From: Opitutaceae bacterium
GTDB taxonomy: Bacteria; Verrucomicrobiota; Verrucomicrobiia; Opitutales; Opitutaceae
DNA: 32,981 nucleotides
Direction of reading: 5' to 3'
Assembly (NCBI GenBank): GCA_014376585.1
Contig: JACMRG010000224.1
Span: forward strand, 1-32,981
The notes under the pieces are model-generated. The model was given only the letters and a program-made list of their open reading frames with translations, did no database searches and was not told the origin of the DNA. Both the position numbers and the translations under genes were made by a program. Positions 1 through 8,465 of the stretch are shown piece after piece. The stretch's first letter is position 1; each line of letters begins with the position of its first letter.

Positions 1-778
1 ACGCGAAACCCGCCGGCACCAGCCGCTCGCTCTCCTGAAAAACGCGCAACACCCGCCCGCTCACCGGCGACGTGATAATTAACGGCTCGCCTCCCCCCGT
101 TACGCCAACCACTCCGTCCGCGCCCGCCCCGCCGCGCGCCGGTTGTCCACGCAGCAACAGCGCCCGCGCCTGCGCGACCTCAAACTCCGCAATCTGACCC
201 GCGAACTCCGCCGCGCGTTCTTCCTGCGCCGTCGTCGTCGCGCGCATTTCCGCCGCGTCGAATTCTTGCCGCGAAAGCGTGCCTCCGGTAAAAAGCGTTT
301 TCTGCCGAACCAGATCGTCGCGCTGCATCTTCGCATTCGCGCCGGCGCGCGCGCGCTGCGCGTCCGCCCGTGCGACCGAGGCTTCCGCCGCACGCACCCG
401 CGCCCCGGCTTGGGCGAGGCTGCGGGCGTCCAGCAGATCGGCGCCACCCGACTCCAGCACCGCTATCACCGTTTTGCCCGCTTCGACGACCGCGCCCGCT
501 TTCCAATCAATCCGCCGCAACTGACCCGCCACCGGACTCGCGATCACATAGCGATTCTTCACGCGCGTCATGCCCTCCTCGTTGACCGTCACCGCGAGAT
601 CCCCGCGCGTGATTGTCGCCAGCTCTGCCGGCAACGGCTTCGGCCAGAGACCGACGACGACCAGCGCGATCAGCAACGCGCCACCGAACCACGGCAGGCG
701 GCGGGTCCAACGGCGCGTCGTGGCGCCATTTCTATTTTTGCCAACAGGACCGGCGGGCGAGGGGAGGGGAGCGTTCAT
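1..778 (-). CDS. HlyD/RND-type periplasmic adaptor (membrane fusion protein), C-terminus outside window
   Basis: This is the adaptor of a tripartite ABC efflux system: it links the inner-membrane permease to an outer-membrane channel. The frame is open from the ATG at 778 to the left edge, giving 259 residues with no stop. Residues 1-28 are basic and cytoplasmic, and residues 29-46 form one membrane anchor. Next comes a first biotinyl-lipoyl-like half (SPVAGQLRRIDWKAGAVVEAG, about 81-101), then an Ala/Arg/Glu-rich coiled-coil hairpin (about 115-210), then the second lipoyl half (ITSPVSGRVLRV, about 235-246). This order is typical of HlyD/MacA/DevB adaptors, so roughly 100-150 residues are missing. 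It follows the permease by 37 bases on the same strand and is probably the last gene of an ATPase-permease-adaptor operon. The substrate cannot be told from sequence. Confidence 0.88.
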   Translation of the reverse strand, partial: MNAPLPSPAGPVGKNRNGATTRRWTRRLPWFGGALLIALVVVGLWPKPLPAELATITRGDLAVTVNEEGMTRVKNRYVIASPVAGQLRRIDWKAGAVVEAGKTVIAVLESGGADLLDARSLAQAGARVRAAEASVARADAQRARAGANAKMQRDDLVRQKTLFTGGTLSRQEFDAAEMRATTTAQEERAAEFAGQIAEFEVAQARALLLRGQPARGGAGADGVVGVTGGGEPLIITSPVSGRVLRVFQESERLVPAGFA

Positions 779-815
779 CGGGAAAGTGATTTGATGTTCA
801 AGTATCTAAAAATGA

Positions 816-3182
816 TCAGTCGCGCGCCTTCAGCACGCCCACGAGATCAAGTTGATCGAGCCGGCGGCATGCGAGCAACGCCGAGACGAGCGAGGCCACC
901 GCCACGACGAGCACCGCAAAAGCGTAGTTGGCCGGCGTGAGGATGAGCGGCAGACGCACGAACTCGGTGTTCACGCTCGCGAGGATGAGTCGCGCAAACC
1001 CCGCGCCGATCACCAAACCACACGGCATCGCGAGCAACGTCAGCACCGCCAGCTCGCCCACGAGCACGGCGCCGACTTCGCCGCGCGTGAAACCGATCAC
1101 GCGGAGCGTCGCGAGTTCGCGCTGCCTTTCACTGAGCGAGATCCGCGCGCTGTTATAGACGATGCCGAACGCGACCACCGTCGCGAACGTGAGATAAATC
1201 TGCTGCAGCAAGCCGATGCTCTGAGCCGTCGTCTCGCGAAAGCCTTCGCGGATGCGGTTTTTGACGACCACGCTCACGGCTCGCGGCGACGCCTTCACCG
1301 CCTCGAGAAAATTAACCCACTCGCCGGCGCTCACGCTCATGTAGGCGCCGCTCACGCGATCCCCCTCACCGAGCAACCGGTTGAGCGCGCCGATTTCCAT
1401 GTAGGCCGCCGTGCCCGCAAAATCTTCCGCGAGCGCCACAATGGGGACCGTAAATTGCGGGCGCTTCCCTTCGAGGACGCGCACCGAGATCGCCTCACCG
1501 GGTTTTACTCCGAGCACTTCCGCGAGCTTCGCCGAAAGCACGAGCCCCTGCGCCGGCAGGGTGAGCTGGCGGTCGCTCGCATCGATCACGCGATAAAGTT
1601 CCGCCCGCGCCGGGAGGCCCGTGATGGTCAGCCGGCGGAAATGGTTCCCCGCGCGCAGCTCCACCGCCGCACCGCGCACGGGCTCGGCCAGCACGACGCC
1701 CGGCAACGCGCGGAAATCAGCGAGCGCGCGCGCGGGACCGGGCTCGATCAGCGCGACAAAAACCGTCTGCCGCTGAATCATGTCCCACTGGTAGTCGAGG
1801 ACGTGGCCGATGCCGTCGCGAAACGCATTCGGCACGACCAGGATCCCCGTAGCCAGCGCCAGCGCGCCCATCGTGAGCAACGACCGCGCCGGCCTCCGCT
1901 CGATGTTGCGCAGCGCCATCCGGAATGTCGCCGTGAACGCCCGGCCCAGACCAAGCCGCTCGACGAGCGCGGGCCGGTAGCTCGAGGGCGGCTCAGGGCG
2001 CATCGCTTCGGCGGGAGGCAGGCGCACGGCGGCCCGCACCGCGCCCACCACGCCGATGATCGCCGCGACCATGCTCACGATGATGGCCATGACCACGACC
2101 GACGTCGCGAGGTGGAACTCCAGTGCCGGAAAGCGGAAAAACAGATGATACATCTCCACCAGCCGGTGCCCGAGCGCGACGCCGCCCACCGTGCCGAGCA
2201 CCGTGCCGCCGACGACGATCACCAGGGAGAACTTCAGATAGTGGCCGCCAATCTCCCAATTGGAAAAACCGAACGCCTTCAAAATCGCGATCTGCTCCCG
2301 CTGAAGTGTGATTTGCCGGCTCATCACCGCATTCGTCATGAACGCGGCAACGCTGAGAAACACCAGCGGGAAGCCGATGGAGAGTCCCTGCAGAATCTTG
2401 ATCTCGTCGCGCACGCGCGTGTGCGAAGGATGTGATTCGCGGCCATACGCGCCACGTCCGCCGTAGGGCCGCAGCACCTGATCGACTGCCGCGATCACCT
2501 CCGCTTCCGAGGCTCCGGGAGCGAGCCGGAGCGAGATATTGTTAAACGCGCCGTCGAGATTGCTGGCCGTCGCGAGCTCTTTGTAGGGCATCCAAAAAAC
2601 GCCGTAGGTTTTATTGTTCGGCAGCGCCGCTCCCGGTGGCGCTTCAAAAACGAATTCGGGGGAGAGGACGATGCCCGCCACGCGAAAATTCTGTCGCCGC
2701 CCGTAAAGCACCGCAGCGATTCTGTCGCCGGGATGGAGGTTGTTCGCTTCAGCGAACGCCTCGCCCGCGAGAATCTCGCCCATGGATTCACGCCCCAGGA
2801 GAATACGGCCGCTGCGCAGGTGCAGGCGGTTCAGAACGAGTTCGCCTTGCTCAGGCAGTGATTGGACGAGGCCGGTCGCGGGTTCGATCACGCCGGGAAG
2901 ATCGAGCGTCACCTGCAACGCGATTCCGGTCTGCACCGCGGCCACCCCGGGAATTGCGGCAAGCTGCGCGGCGACGGAGTTGGGCGCGCGCTTAAGGCGG
3001 GCAAAGATTTCCGCGAAGCGATTTTCGCGATAGTAAGTGTCCCGCGTGTTCTCCAACGACGCGATCAGGCTGCGCGTCATGATCATCATCGCGAGCCCGC
3101 ACGCCATCACGAGCGCCACCGCGAGCGCCTGGGACTTCAACGCGCGCAGGTCGCGGAGGAGCTTGAGGTCGAGGAGCGACAT
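816..3182 (-). CDS. ABC transporter permease with two FtsX-like domains
   Basis: Inner-membrane permease of about 788 residues in the DevC/MacB-like group. It opens with a cytoplasmic [12 protein letters not shown] segment and a membrane helix at about 18-38. A large extracytoplasmic domain (about 39-270) and a first bundle of three helices (about 275-395) follow. A linker carries [11 protein letters not shown]. The arrangement then repeats: a helix after [12 protein letters not shown], a second extracytoplasmic domain and three C-terminal helices. The doubled FtsX layout is visible. ATG 3182 is preferred because MSxLDxKLLRDL is the usual start of this family; an in-frame GTG lies at 3194. 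The gene starts 18 bases after the ATPase stop. FtsX permeases with a separate ATPase and a HlyD adaptor usually drive mechanotransmission-type export of lipids, glycolipids or peptides. The cargo is unknown. Confidence 0.9.
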   Translation of the reverse strand: MSLLDLKLLRDLRALKSQALAVALVMACGLAMMIMTRSLIASLENTRDTYYRENRFAEIFARLKRAPNSVAAQLAAIPGVAAVQTGIALQVTLDLPGVIEPATGLVQSLPEQGELVLNRLHLRSGRILLGRESMGEILAGEAFAEANNLHPGDRIAAVLYGRRQNFRVAGIVLSPEFVFEAPPGAALPNNKTYGVFWMPYKELATASNLDGAFNNISLRLAPGASEAEVIAAVDQVLRPYGGRGAYGRESHPSHTRVRDEIKILQGLSIGFPLVFLSVAAFMTNAVMSRQITLQREQIAILKAFGFSNWEIGGHYLKFSLVIVVGGTVLGTVGGVALGHRLVEMYHLFFRFPALEFHLATSVVVMAIIVSMVAAIIGVVGAVRAAVRLPPAEAMRPEPPSSYRPALVERLGLGRAFTATFRMALRNIERRPARSLLTMGALALATGILVVPNAFRDGIGHVLDYQWDMIQRQTVFVALIEPGPARALADFRALPGVVLAEPVRGAAVELRAGNHFRRLTITGLPARAELYRVIDASDRQLTLPAQGLVLSAKLAEVLGVKPGEAISVRVLEGKRPQFTVPIVALAEDFAGTAAYMEIGALNRLLGEGDRVSGAYMSVSAGEWVNFLEAVKASPRAVSVVVKNRIREGFRETTAQSIGLLQQIYLTFATVVAFGIVYNSARISLSERQRELATLRVIGFTRGEVGAVLVGELAVLTLLAMPCGLVIGAGFARLILASVNTEFVRLPLILTPANYAFAVLVVAVASLVSALLACRRLDQLDLVGVLKARD

Positions 3183-3200
3183 GGCCGGCGGCACCGCGTT

Positions 3201-3938
3201 TTACCACGCGAGACTCGTCGCGGCCACGCGGGTGGCATTGCGCTTTTCGCCGGTGATGTGGCCGTCGGAAAGCGTGAGCACGCGGTCCGCCATGCCCGCC
3301 ATCACGGAATTATGCGTGATGATCAACGTGAGTGTGCCGAGGTCGCGGTTGATGCGCTCGATCGCCTCGAGCACCGCCATACCGGTGCGCACATCGAGCG
3401 CGCCCGTGGGTTCATCGCACATGAGCACGGCGGGGCGTTTCGCGATGGCGCGGGCGATGGCCACACGCTGCTGCTCGCCGCCGGAAAGCTGCGCGGGAAA
3501 ATGATCCATCCGCGCGCCGAGGCCCACGAGTTGGAGGGCTTCCTCCGGCGCCATCGGATCGGCGGCAATCTCCGTGATCAGGGCCACGTTTTCCCGCGCC
3601 GTGAGGCTCGGGATGAGATTGTAGAACTGGAAAACGAAGCCCACGGCATCACGCCGATAGCGCGTGAGCCCGGCCTCGTCGGCGCGGCCCAGATCCCAGC
3701 CCCGATAGAACAGGGTGCCGCTCGTGGGCGTGTCGAGGCCACCCAGGAGATTTAACAGCGTGGATTTGCCACTGCCGGAAGCCCCGAGCACGACGACGAA
3801 TTCACCGGCGCTGCAATCGAGATCGACCCCAGCGAGCGCACGGACGACGGCATCACCGTCTCCGTAGGTCTTCGTAAGCGCACGCGCGTGAAAAACCGAT
3901 GAAGGAGAAAGCTCAGACGGTGGCGTGGCGGTGGCCAT
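3201..3938 (-). CDS. ABC transporter ATP-binding protein, LolD/MacB/DevA type
   Basis: Cytoplasmic ATPase of 245 residues that powers the FtsX-type permease downstream. All nucleotide-binding motifs are present: Walker [10 protein letters not shown] (52-60), Q-loop Gln104 in VFQFYNL, signature LSGGEQQR (151-158), Walker B VLMCDEP (171-177), and switch His209 in ITHN. The [12 protein letters not shown] stretch after the Q-loop is typical of the LolD/MacB ATPases that pair with FtsX-like permeases. The frame stays open to 4037, but ATG 3938 is the better start: AAGGTGG sits seven bases upstream, one of very few clear Shine-Dalgarno matches in the window, and the protein then has normal family length. 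It is the first gene of the operon with the permease and HlyD adaptor. Confidence 0.92.
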   Translation of the reverse strand: MATATPPSELSPSSVFHARALTKTYGDGDAVVRALAGVDLDCSAGEFVVVLGASGSGKSTLLNLLGGLDTPTSGTLFYRGWDLGRADEAGLTRYRRDAVGFVFQFYNLIPSLTARENVALITEIAADPMAPEEALQLVGLGARMDHFPAQLSGGEQQRVAIARAIAKRPAVLMCDEPTGALDVRTGMAVLEAIERINRDLGTLTLIITHNSVMAGMADRVLTLSDGHITGEKRNATRVAATSLAW

Positions 3939-4046
3939 GATATTCCCACCTTCTGTAGCGGCGCTCCGACTCGCAACGCCCAAAGGCGCATGGGGCTCCG
4001 GGGTGGGCGGCGCGCGGCCCGCACGGCCCACCCGCATAAAAACCTA

Positions 4047-4075
4047 AAAGACCGCGGCCATCGCTCGCGGTCTTT
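4047..4075 (-). terminator. Perfect 10-bp hairpin downstream of GH88 gene
   Basis: AAAGACCGCG at 4047-4056 is perfectly repeated in reverse complement at 4066-4075 around a 9-base loop. On the minus strand the right arm ends in a short run of T. It lies about 35 bases beyond the GH88 stop and may be a backup to the hairpin at 4083-4110. It also lies more than 100 bases upstream of the ATPase start, so it would separate the two transcription units. Confidence 0.6.
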
Positions 4076-4082
4076 CATTAAA

Positions 4083-4110
4083 GAAAAGCCGGCGCAACGG
4101 CCGGAGCTTT
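4083..4110 (-). terminator. Rho-independent terminator starting in the GH88 stop codon
   Basis: Read on the minus strand, AAAGC-TC-CGGC pairs with GCCGGCTTT, with a two-base bulge in the left arm, and the stem is followed by TTTTCTTT. The 5' arm begins inside the TAA stop of the hydrolase gene (4109-4111). A stem plus U-rich tail is the standard intrinsic terminator form. Confidence 0.65.
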
Positions 4111-5521
4111 AGAAGAACGTGTAATATTTGTTCTCCGAAAGGCGCTGGAGGAGGAGCGCCAGTTCCATCGCGTGATAATCACCCCACATCGAGGACTCGC
4201 CGCAGGGGACTTTCCGGCCCTTCGGAATGTGATCCCAGCCGTTGGGGCGGTGATAGACGCTGTGCAACAGGAGACCCTGATGCTTTTTATCGGTCGAGAG
4301 ATACGGCTCGGTGAAGAGTGTGTCGGCGATCGTGAGGCCGGCTTGGAAATACTTTTTGCCGGCGGCTTTCTCGCCATTGGCCTCGAGCCAGCGACCGAGA
4401 CGGAGCATACCCTGCGCGGCGATCGCGGCGGCGGAACTGTCCACCGGCTCGTGGGCGTTGAACGGATCCGCGGGGCGCTTCGTGAAATCGCCGAGTTTGT
4501 GCGTGTTGAGCGCGGCGCTGTCCCAGTAGGGGATGCCGTCCTTCGCCGAATAACCGTCGATGTAGTAGTCGCTCGTCGCCTTCGCGGTCTCGAGGAAGAG
4601 ATCGGTGACGGCGCGGCGTCCGCCCACGGCGTCGAGATCGGAGCCTTTCACCGTGTCGAGGAACTCAAGCTGCTCGGCGTAGCCCGTGATGATCCACGCG
4701 GCGCCGCGCGTCCAGGTCGTGAACGGCGAATAACCCTGCTGCGACGACGGGCAGCGGAACTGGCCGTCGTTGCGATTGAACACACTCTCATGCGCCACGC
4801 GGCCGCGCACGTCGTAGCTGTCGCGGCCCTGACCATAGAACACATTGAAACGCGCCGTCGTCGCGGCGTGCTCGATGGCGCGGTGCAGCAGATTCGTAGG
4901 CTTGTCGCCCTCGCCCATGAGCGCGTGGCCGAGCTGATGCGCGACGACCAGCGAACGCATCGAGCGGATCGTATCCGCGAAGAGCGATTGCGGGCCGTTG
5001 AACGAGTAAACGTAACCGCTCGGCGCGACGCCCGCGGCGCCGGGAATCGGCGACCACGGTTGTTTATACCGCGTCGTGGCATAACGCGCGGCCTGCACCG
5101 CGCCCGAGGCCTTCAGTGCGATCTCGGTGTAGTCGAGCTCGGCCTGGTTGAAACGCGTTTTGCCCTCGAGCATGAGGCGGCGCTGGTTGCCGTAGGTGGA
5201 GACATTGTTGAAACCGTGATCGTGCACGCCGACGTGGGAAACGTGCGAAGCCATGTGGCGCACGGTCTTCACGCGGCCGCGCTCCAGCATCGCAGTGTCC
5301 CCGGTGGCGTCGAAGTGCAGGAACGCCATGCCAAACTGAAACCCCTGGGTCCACTCGGTCCAGCCGCGCGAGGTGTATTTCCCCTCGACGGTAAACACGG
5401 GCGTGCCCTTCGCGGGGTCCCAGGCGGCGTCGAGGGCGCGGATTTTTTCACCGGCGAGTTCGAACACGCGGGCAGTTTTTTTCGTAAGCTTGGCCGGGGT
5501 GAGGGTGGCGTTGATTTTCAT
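4109..5521 (-). CDS. Glycoside hydrolase family 88 (unsaturated glucuronyl hydrolase)-like protein
   Basis: A 470-residue protein of the GH88 (alpha/alpha)6-barrel family. These enzymes hydrate and release 4,5-unsaturated uronic acids from oligosaccharides made by polysaccharide lyases. Family landmarks seen are HDHGF with Asp101 (matching the first catalytic Asp of UGL), an Asp183 in FADTIRSM (candidate for the second), WTRGAAWIITGYAE (270-283), DSSAAAIAAQGMLRLG (361-376) and SMWGDYHAMELAL near the C-terminus. The second Asp assignment is an inference from spacing. No signal peptide is visible at the N-terminus, so a cytoplasmic enzyme acting on imported oligosaccharides is expected. The gene is monocistronic: tandem terminators follow it, and no lyase or transporter lies next to it here. 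No clear Shine-Dalgarno sequence precedes ATG 5521. Confidence 0.85.
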   Translation of the reverse strand: MKINATLTPAKLTKKTARVFELAGEKIRALDAAWDPAKGTPVFTVEGKYTSRGWTEWTQGFQFGMAFLHFDATGDTAMLERGRVKTVRHMASHVSHVGVHDHGFNNVSTYGNQRRLMLEGKTRFNQAELDYTEIALKASGAVQAARYATTRYKQPWSPIPGAAGVAPSGYVYSFNGPQSLFADTIRSMRSLVVAHQLGHALMGEGDKPTNLLHRAIEHAATTARFNVFYGQGRDSYDVRGRVAHESVFNRNDGQFRCPSSQQGYSPFTTWTRGAAWIITGYAEQLEFLDTVKGSDLDAVGGRRAVTDLFLETAKATSDYYIDGYSAKDGIPYWDSAALNTHKLGDFTKRPADPFNAHEPVDSSAAAIAAQGMLRLGRWLEANGEKAAGKKYFQAGLTIADTLFTEPYLSTDKKHQGLLLHSVYHRPNGWDHIPKGRKVPCGESSMWGDYHAMELALLLQRLSENKYYTFF

Positions 5522-5597
5522 GGCAAGAGCGACGAGAGAACCACGAACCGCGCGGACTGCACGAAAGTTTTTAGGCCGCCACGCGACCGCGTCGGAA

Positions 5598-5655
5598 GTA
5601 GCGCCGGCATCTCGCCTGCCCCCTCACGATATTGCCGGTATGATGCCGGCGCTAC
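5598..5655. repeat. Inverted pair of GTAG-headed REP-like units (REPIN/BIME-like)
   Basis: GTAGCGCCGGCAT at 5598-5610 recurs as its exact reverse complement at 5643-5655, with 32 bases between. Each unit has a GTAG head followed by its own imperfect palindrome: GCCGGCATCTCGCCTGC in the left unit and GCCGGCATCATACCGGC in the right unit. A GTAG tetranucleotide next to a palindrome is the signature of REP sequences moved by RAYT (TnpA-REP) transposases. The pair lies in the gap between the divergent GH88 and MarC genes. No RAYT gene is in the window. Confidence 0.6.
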
Positions 5656-5713
5656 CTTTGCCCCGTCCCTGCGGGGCTTGCACGCCGCACCGTCCCGCGG
5701 GACACTCCGCACC

Positions 5714-6295
5714 ATGCCCCCGGTGCTAGAACAATTCGTGAAAGCGTTCATCCCGCTGTTCGTCGCCATCGACCCCATCGGGCTCGCCGCGATCTTCCTG
5801 GCGTTGGGACAGGGCGTGCCGGCCGACCAGCGCCGCCGTATCGCGAAACAGGCGACGTGGACGGGTGGGGGAGTGGCGCTGCTCTTTTTGTTTCTCGGGC
5901 AGACGATTTTCGCCGCCGTCGGCATCACCGTGAGTGATTTCCAAATCGCGGGCGGGCTTATCCTCTTCATCCTCGCCGCGCGCGACCTCGTGCATTCCGC
6001 CGCCGAGGAACCGGCCAAGCTCGCCGATGACTTCGGCGTAGTGCCCCTCGGTATGCCTCTGATCGCCGGCCCAGCCTCGATCACGACGCTGATTCTCCTC
6101 GCACAGACGCTCGGCACGGCGATCTCGCTGGCGGCGCTCGCGGTAAATCTCGGACTCGTCGTGCTCGCCTTCGCCTACAGCGGACGGCTCGTGAAACTCA
6201 TCAGCGCCACCGGCCTGCGCGCGATTTCCAAAATCATCTCGATGCTCCTCGCCGCCATCGCCGTGAACATGATCCGCAAGGGCTGGGCCGGCTAG
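5714..6295 (+). CDS. MarC family integral membrane protein
   Basis: A 193-residue polytopic inner-membrane protein of the MarC family (UPF0056), whose transport role is still unclear. It begins MPPVLEQFVKAFIPLFVAIDPIG, the family's typical first helix with the conserved DPIG. Further helices are at about 45-65 (GVALLFLFLGQTIFAAVGI) and 73-88. The PLGMPLIAGPASITTLILL motif (about 113-131) is the family's most conserved block, and two more C-terminal helices follow. ATG 5714 is chosen because the much longer upstream open frame is antisense to the GH88 gene, and this start gives the normal family length. A short GC stem with a T-rich tail at the stop codon suggests that transcription ends there. 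Confidence 0.9.
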   Translation: MPPVLEQFVKAFIPLFVAIDPIGLAAIFLALGQGVPADQRRRIAKQATWTGGGVALLFLFLGQTIFAAVGITVSDFQIAGGLILFILAARDLVHSAAEEPAKLADDFGVVPLGMPLIAGPASITTLILLAQTLGTAISLAALAVNLGLVVLAFAYSGRLVKLISATGLRAISKIISMLLAAIAVNMIRKGWAG

Positions 6296-6310
6296 CCGGC
6301 TTTGTTTTCT
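6287..6310 (+). terminator. Probable intrinsic terminator overlapping MarC stop
   Basis: GCCGG at 6287-6291 pairs with CCGGC at 6296-6300 around CTAG, which includes the TAG stop. TTTGTTTTC follows directly. The stem is short (5 bp, GC only) but the T-rich tail is good. Confidence 0.5.
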
Positions 6311-6332
6311 TTTCTTAGCTTTTACCCCACCT

Positions 6333-7547
6333 ATGAATCCCCACGTCCGCCACTCCTTGTTCTTCACTGTTGCTGGCCTCCCCCTGCTTGCCGGCTGCTC
6401 CAGCGCTCCCACCGCCATGACTCCGCCCGCCGAGCTCCCCGGAATCTCCGCAGCGGTCCAACCGGCCCTCGACGCACACGAAATCGCCGGCGCCATCACG
6501 CTCGTCATCACCCGCGAAAAAATCGTCCACTTCGAGACCCACGGCTTCGCCGACCTTGCGACGAAACGCCCGATGACGCCCGACACGATGTTTAACATCA
6601 TGTCCATGACGAAGCCCATGACCGCCACCGCCGTCCTCCTGCTGCAGGACGAGGGCAAGCTGAACCTCGCCGATCCCGTCGCGAAATACATCCCCGAGTT
6701 TGCGGCGCTAAAAACTCCTTCCGGCCAGCCCGCCAACCTCACCCTCCAGCAAATCCTCACCCACGTCTCCGGCCTAGGCGAAGCCCCTGCCGACGCCGCG
6801 CGCGACGCCCGCACCCTCGCCGACCTCGTGCCGCTGTGGATCGCCGCCCCGATGAACTACGAGCCCGGCGCCAAGTGGCGCTACTGCCAGTCGGGCATCA
6901 ACGCCGCCACGCGTGTGGTCGAGGTCGTGAGCGGCCAGACCTTCGACGAATTCCTCCGCACCCGCCTCTTCGTTCCCCTCGGCCTCCAGCACACCACGCA
7001 CTACCCCAGCGCCGACCAACTCCCGCTCATCGCCACGCCGTATTCCAAAAACAAAACCACCGGCGCACTCGAAGTGTTCGCCGCCCCGCCACCCGCACGC
7101 GGCACGCGTCCGCCCACTGGCAACGCCGGCCTCTACTCCTCCGCCCGCGACTACGCCCGCTTCTGCCAGATGCTCCTCAACGGTGGCACCCTCGACGGCA
7201 AACGCTACCTCTCGCCCGCCGCGATGAAACTACTGTCCACGCCCCAGACCCCCGCTGACATGCCCACCGGATTTTTCCAAAACGACACCTACGGTCAACG
7301 CGGCGCCAACTACGGCTGGGGCATCGCCACCTGCGTCTTGAAAACCCCGCACCCCGGCTTGGCCGCCATGCTCTCGCCCGGCACCTTCGGCCACGGCGGC
7401 GCCTGGGGCACGCAGGCTTGGATCGATCCCGTGCGCGGCGTCGCCTACGTGCTCATGGTCCAGCGCACCAACTTTCCCAACAGCGACGCCAGCGAAGTCC
7501 GCCGCGCCTTTCAACAGGCGGCGTCCGATGCGCTGGCGAAGAAGTAA
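6333..7547 (+). CDS. Serine hydrolase, class C beta-lactamase/esterase family lipoprotein
   Basis: A 404-residue member of the beta-lactamase/transpeptidase-like family (PF00144), which includes class C beta-lactamases, DD-peptidases and esterases such as EstB. A lipoprotein signal peptide is clear: hydrophobic residues 9-20, then LLAGC with lipidated Cys22. The nucleophile motif SMTK is at 91-94 (Ser91, Lys94). Tyr184 in WRYCQSG sits where the catalytic Tyr is expected, but the following residues are CQ rather than the classical xN. HGG at 354-356 replaces the KTG motif of true beta-lactamases, which is more usual in esterases. A membrane-anchored esterase or peptidase is therefore likelier than an antibiotic-resistance enzyme. 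The gene stands alone, and no Shine-Dalgarno sequence is visible. Confidence 0.88.
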   Translation: MNPHVRHSLFFTVAGLPLLAGCSSAPTAMTPPAELPGISAAVQPALDAHEIAGAITLVITREKIVHFETHGFADLATKRPMTPDTMFNIMSMTKPMTATAVLLLQDEGKLNLADPVAKYIPEFAALKTPSGQPANLTLQQILTHVSGLGEAPADAARDARTLADLVPLWIAAPMNYEPGAKWRYCQSGINAATRVVEVVSGQTFDEFLRTRLFVPLGLQHTTHYPSADQLPLIATPYSKNKTTGALEVFAAPPPARGTRPPTGNAGLYSSARDYARFCQMLLNGGTLDGKRYLSPAAMKLLSTPQTPADMPTGFFQNDTYGQRGANYGWGIATCVLKTPHPGLAAMLSPGTFGHGGAWGTQAWIDPVRGVAYVLMVQRTNFPNSDASEVRRAFQQAASDALAKK

Positions 7548-7599
7548 CCCGGCTCCTTGAGAGCGGCGATGCCGCTGAACCAAACTTCCAATCGAGCAC

Positions 7600-7974
7600 T
7601 TAGCGAATCAACGTCGCACCGGGTATTCCCGTGTCGAAGGTCGCCAATTTGAGCCGGGCCGAAGCCGCCACCTGCATGAGATGAGCATCGGTCGTGAGTC
7701 GGTTCTTAGTAGCCCACGCCGGTAATTTGGGCGCCGGTGGTTCCGCCACATACCCGTCCAATCCGCGCCGGATATGGTCAAGAGCCGCAGCCGCCTGCAC
7801 CGTATCAAGTCGAAACCCCTGCATCGAAATTCGCACGAAACCCAGTTCAGTGATCGCACACGAAAAAAGTCCGGCTCCCGGCGTGGCCTTGTTCCAAGTG
7901 TGAAACGTCCGGTGATCCTGCGCCGTCGGGTGATGCCACGCGATCAACGCGTTTACATCGAGGAGGGTATTTAC
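7600..7974 (-). pseudogene. VapC-like PIN-domain toxin lacking its expected start codon
   Basis: The frame encodes a 124-residue PIN-domain ribonuclease of the VapC family. The four acidic positions are intact: Asp6 in LLDVNAL, Glu43 in ITELGF, Asp96 in TTDAHL and Asp114 in ATFDTG. In this family the toxin begins at VNTLLDVNAL, usually with GTG or ATG overlapping the antitoxin stop. Here the codon at 7974-7972 is GTA, not a start. The nearest usable in-frame start is GTG at 8025, inside the antitoxin gene, which would add 17 residues (MDRWSRASNRRLSGRLP) unlike the family. With the frameshifted antitoxin just upstream, this looks like a module in decay, although the catalytic domain has no stop or frameshift. 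A functional toxin from the upstream GTG cannot be excluded. Confidence 0.7.
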
Positions 7975-8218
7975 GGGAAGTCGGCCAGACAGGCGGCGAT
8001 TGCTCGCGCGTGACCATCGGTCCACCCTCGTCAGTCGCGCCGTAGGAAAGTCCGGAAATCGGGTGCTTTTTAATGACGCGCTTGCTGGTTTTTACGACAG
8101 TCGAACCGCCCAACGCCCGTTCGCGCAAAAATTTTGAGAGCGGGGCTTTTCGACCCTTTGCCTGCGATCGAATGGCGCGGGCCTCGGCTGGAGATACTTT
8201 GAAGGTCAGCGTGGGCAT
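7971..8218 (-). pseudogene. VapB-like antitoxin with a C-terminal frameshift
   Basis: From ATG 8218 the frame gives a short antitoxin with an Arg-rich N-terminal part (MPTLTFKVSP, then RERALGG) and the KRVIKKHPISGL linker typical of antitoxins paired with this VapC group. It is intact to Gln73 (codon ending at base 8000). If one extra base is read there, the sequence continues as IAACLADFP and then the stop TAA at 7973-7971, which overlaps the toxin start position. As written, the frame misses that stop and runs on to 7847 through the toxin gene. The interval is 248 bases, one short of a whole number of codons. A single-base deletion, or a sequencing error in the short A run, explains this. 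N-terminal DNA binding and C-terminal toxin binding are the family roles. Confidence 0.65.
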
Positions 8219-8250
8219 GACCGTATTACCGAAATTCGGCGTCCACCGCG

Positions 8251-8459
8251 TCAAGAAACGGGCTGCATTTTCGCCGCCACGAGGTCGTCGATCTCCGCCC
8301 GATGATCTTCGTAGTAGGCGAGACACTCATAAACCTGCGAACTCTTCAGATCGGGAAAGCTGCGGCACACTCGCCCCGTTCACGTCATGCACCCCACCGC
8401 GCTCGCGTCGCCTATCAACGGCGTTTTTCGTCAGATAGAATTACGGGATTCGCCGCTGA
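8251..8459 (-). pseudogene. Decayed DUF433-type antitoxin gene
   Basis: The last about 36 codons (8358 to the TGA at 8251-8253) read FPDLKSSQVYECLAYYEDHR, then AEIDDLVAAKM. This closely matches the C-terminal half of DUF433 (PF04255) proteins, which act as antitoxins to DUF5615/PIN-like toxins. Upstream, pieces that fit the N-terminal half appear only by changing frame: NPVILSDEK, then TPLIG, then a scrambled TR/AV region, then VNGASVPQL. At least three indels are needed to join them. No partner DUF5615 gene follows; the VapB-like gene starts about 30 bases downstream. The family match of the C-terminal part is by eye, and the upstream reconstruction is inference. Confidence 0.5.
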
Positions 8460-8465
8460 TCCCAG

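Noticed and set aside
852-2435. Long plus-strand frame of 527 codons opposite the permease
   Set aside because: It is His/Arg-rich with no domain and lies fully antisense to a clear double-FtsX permease; it arises from GC-rich codon bias.
4172-5713. Upstream extension of the MarC frame
   Set aside because: It is antisense to the GH88 gene and has Arg-rich composition; MarC proteins begin at the MPPVLEQF segment.
6333-7547. Calling the serine hydrolase an antibiotic-resistance beta-lactamase
   Set aside because: HGG replaces KTG and the Tyr motif is not YxN, which fits an esterase or peptidase better.
7562-7576. AGCGGC-GAT-GCCGCT hairpin after the beta-lactamase-family gene as a terminator
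   Set aside because: It is a six-base stem with no T-rich tail on either strand, so the support is too weak.
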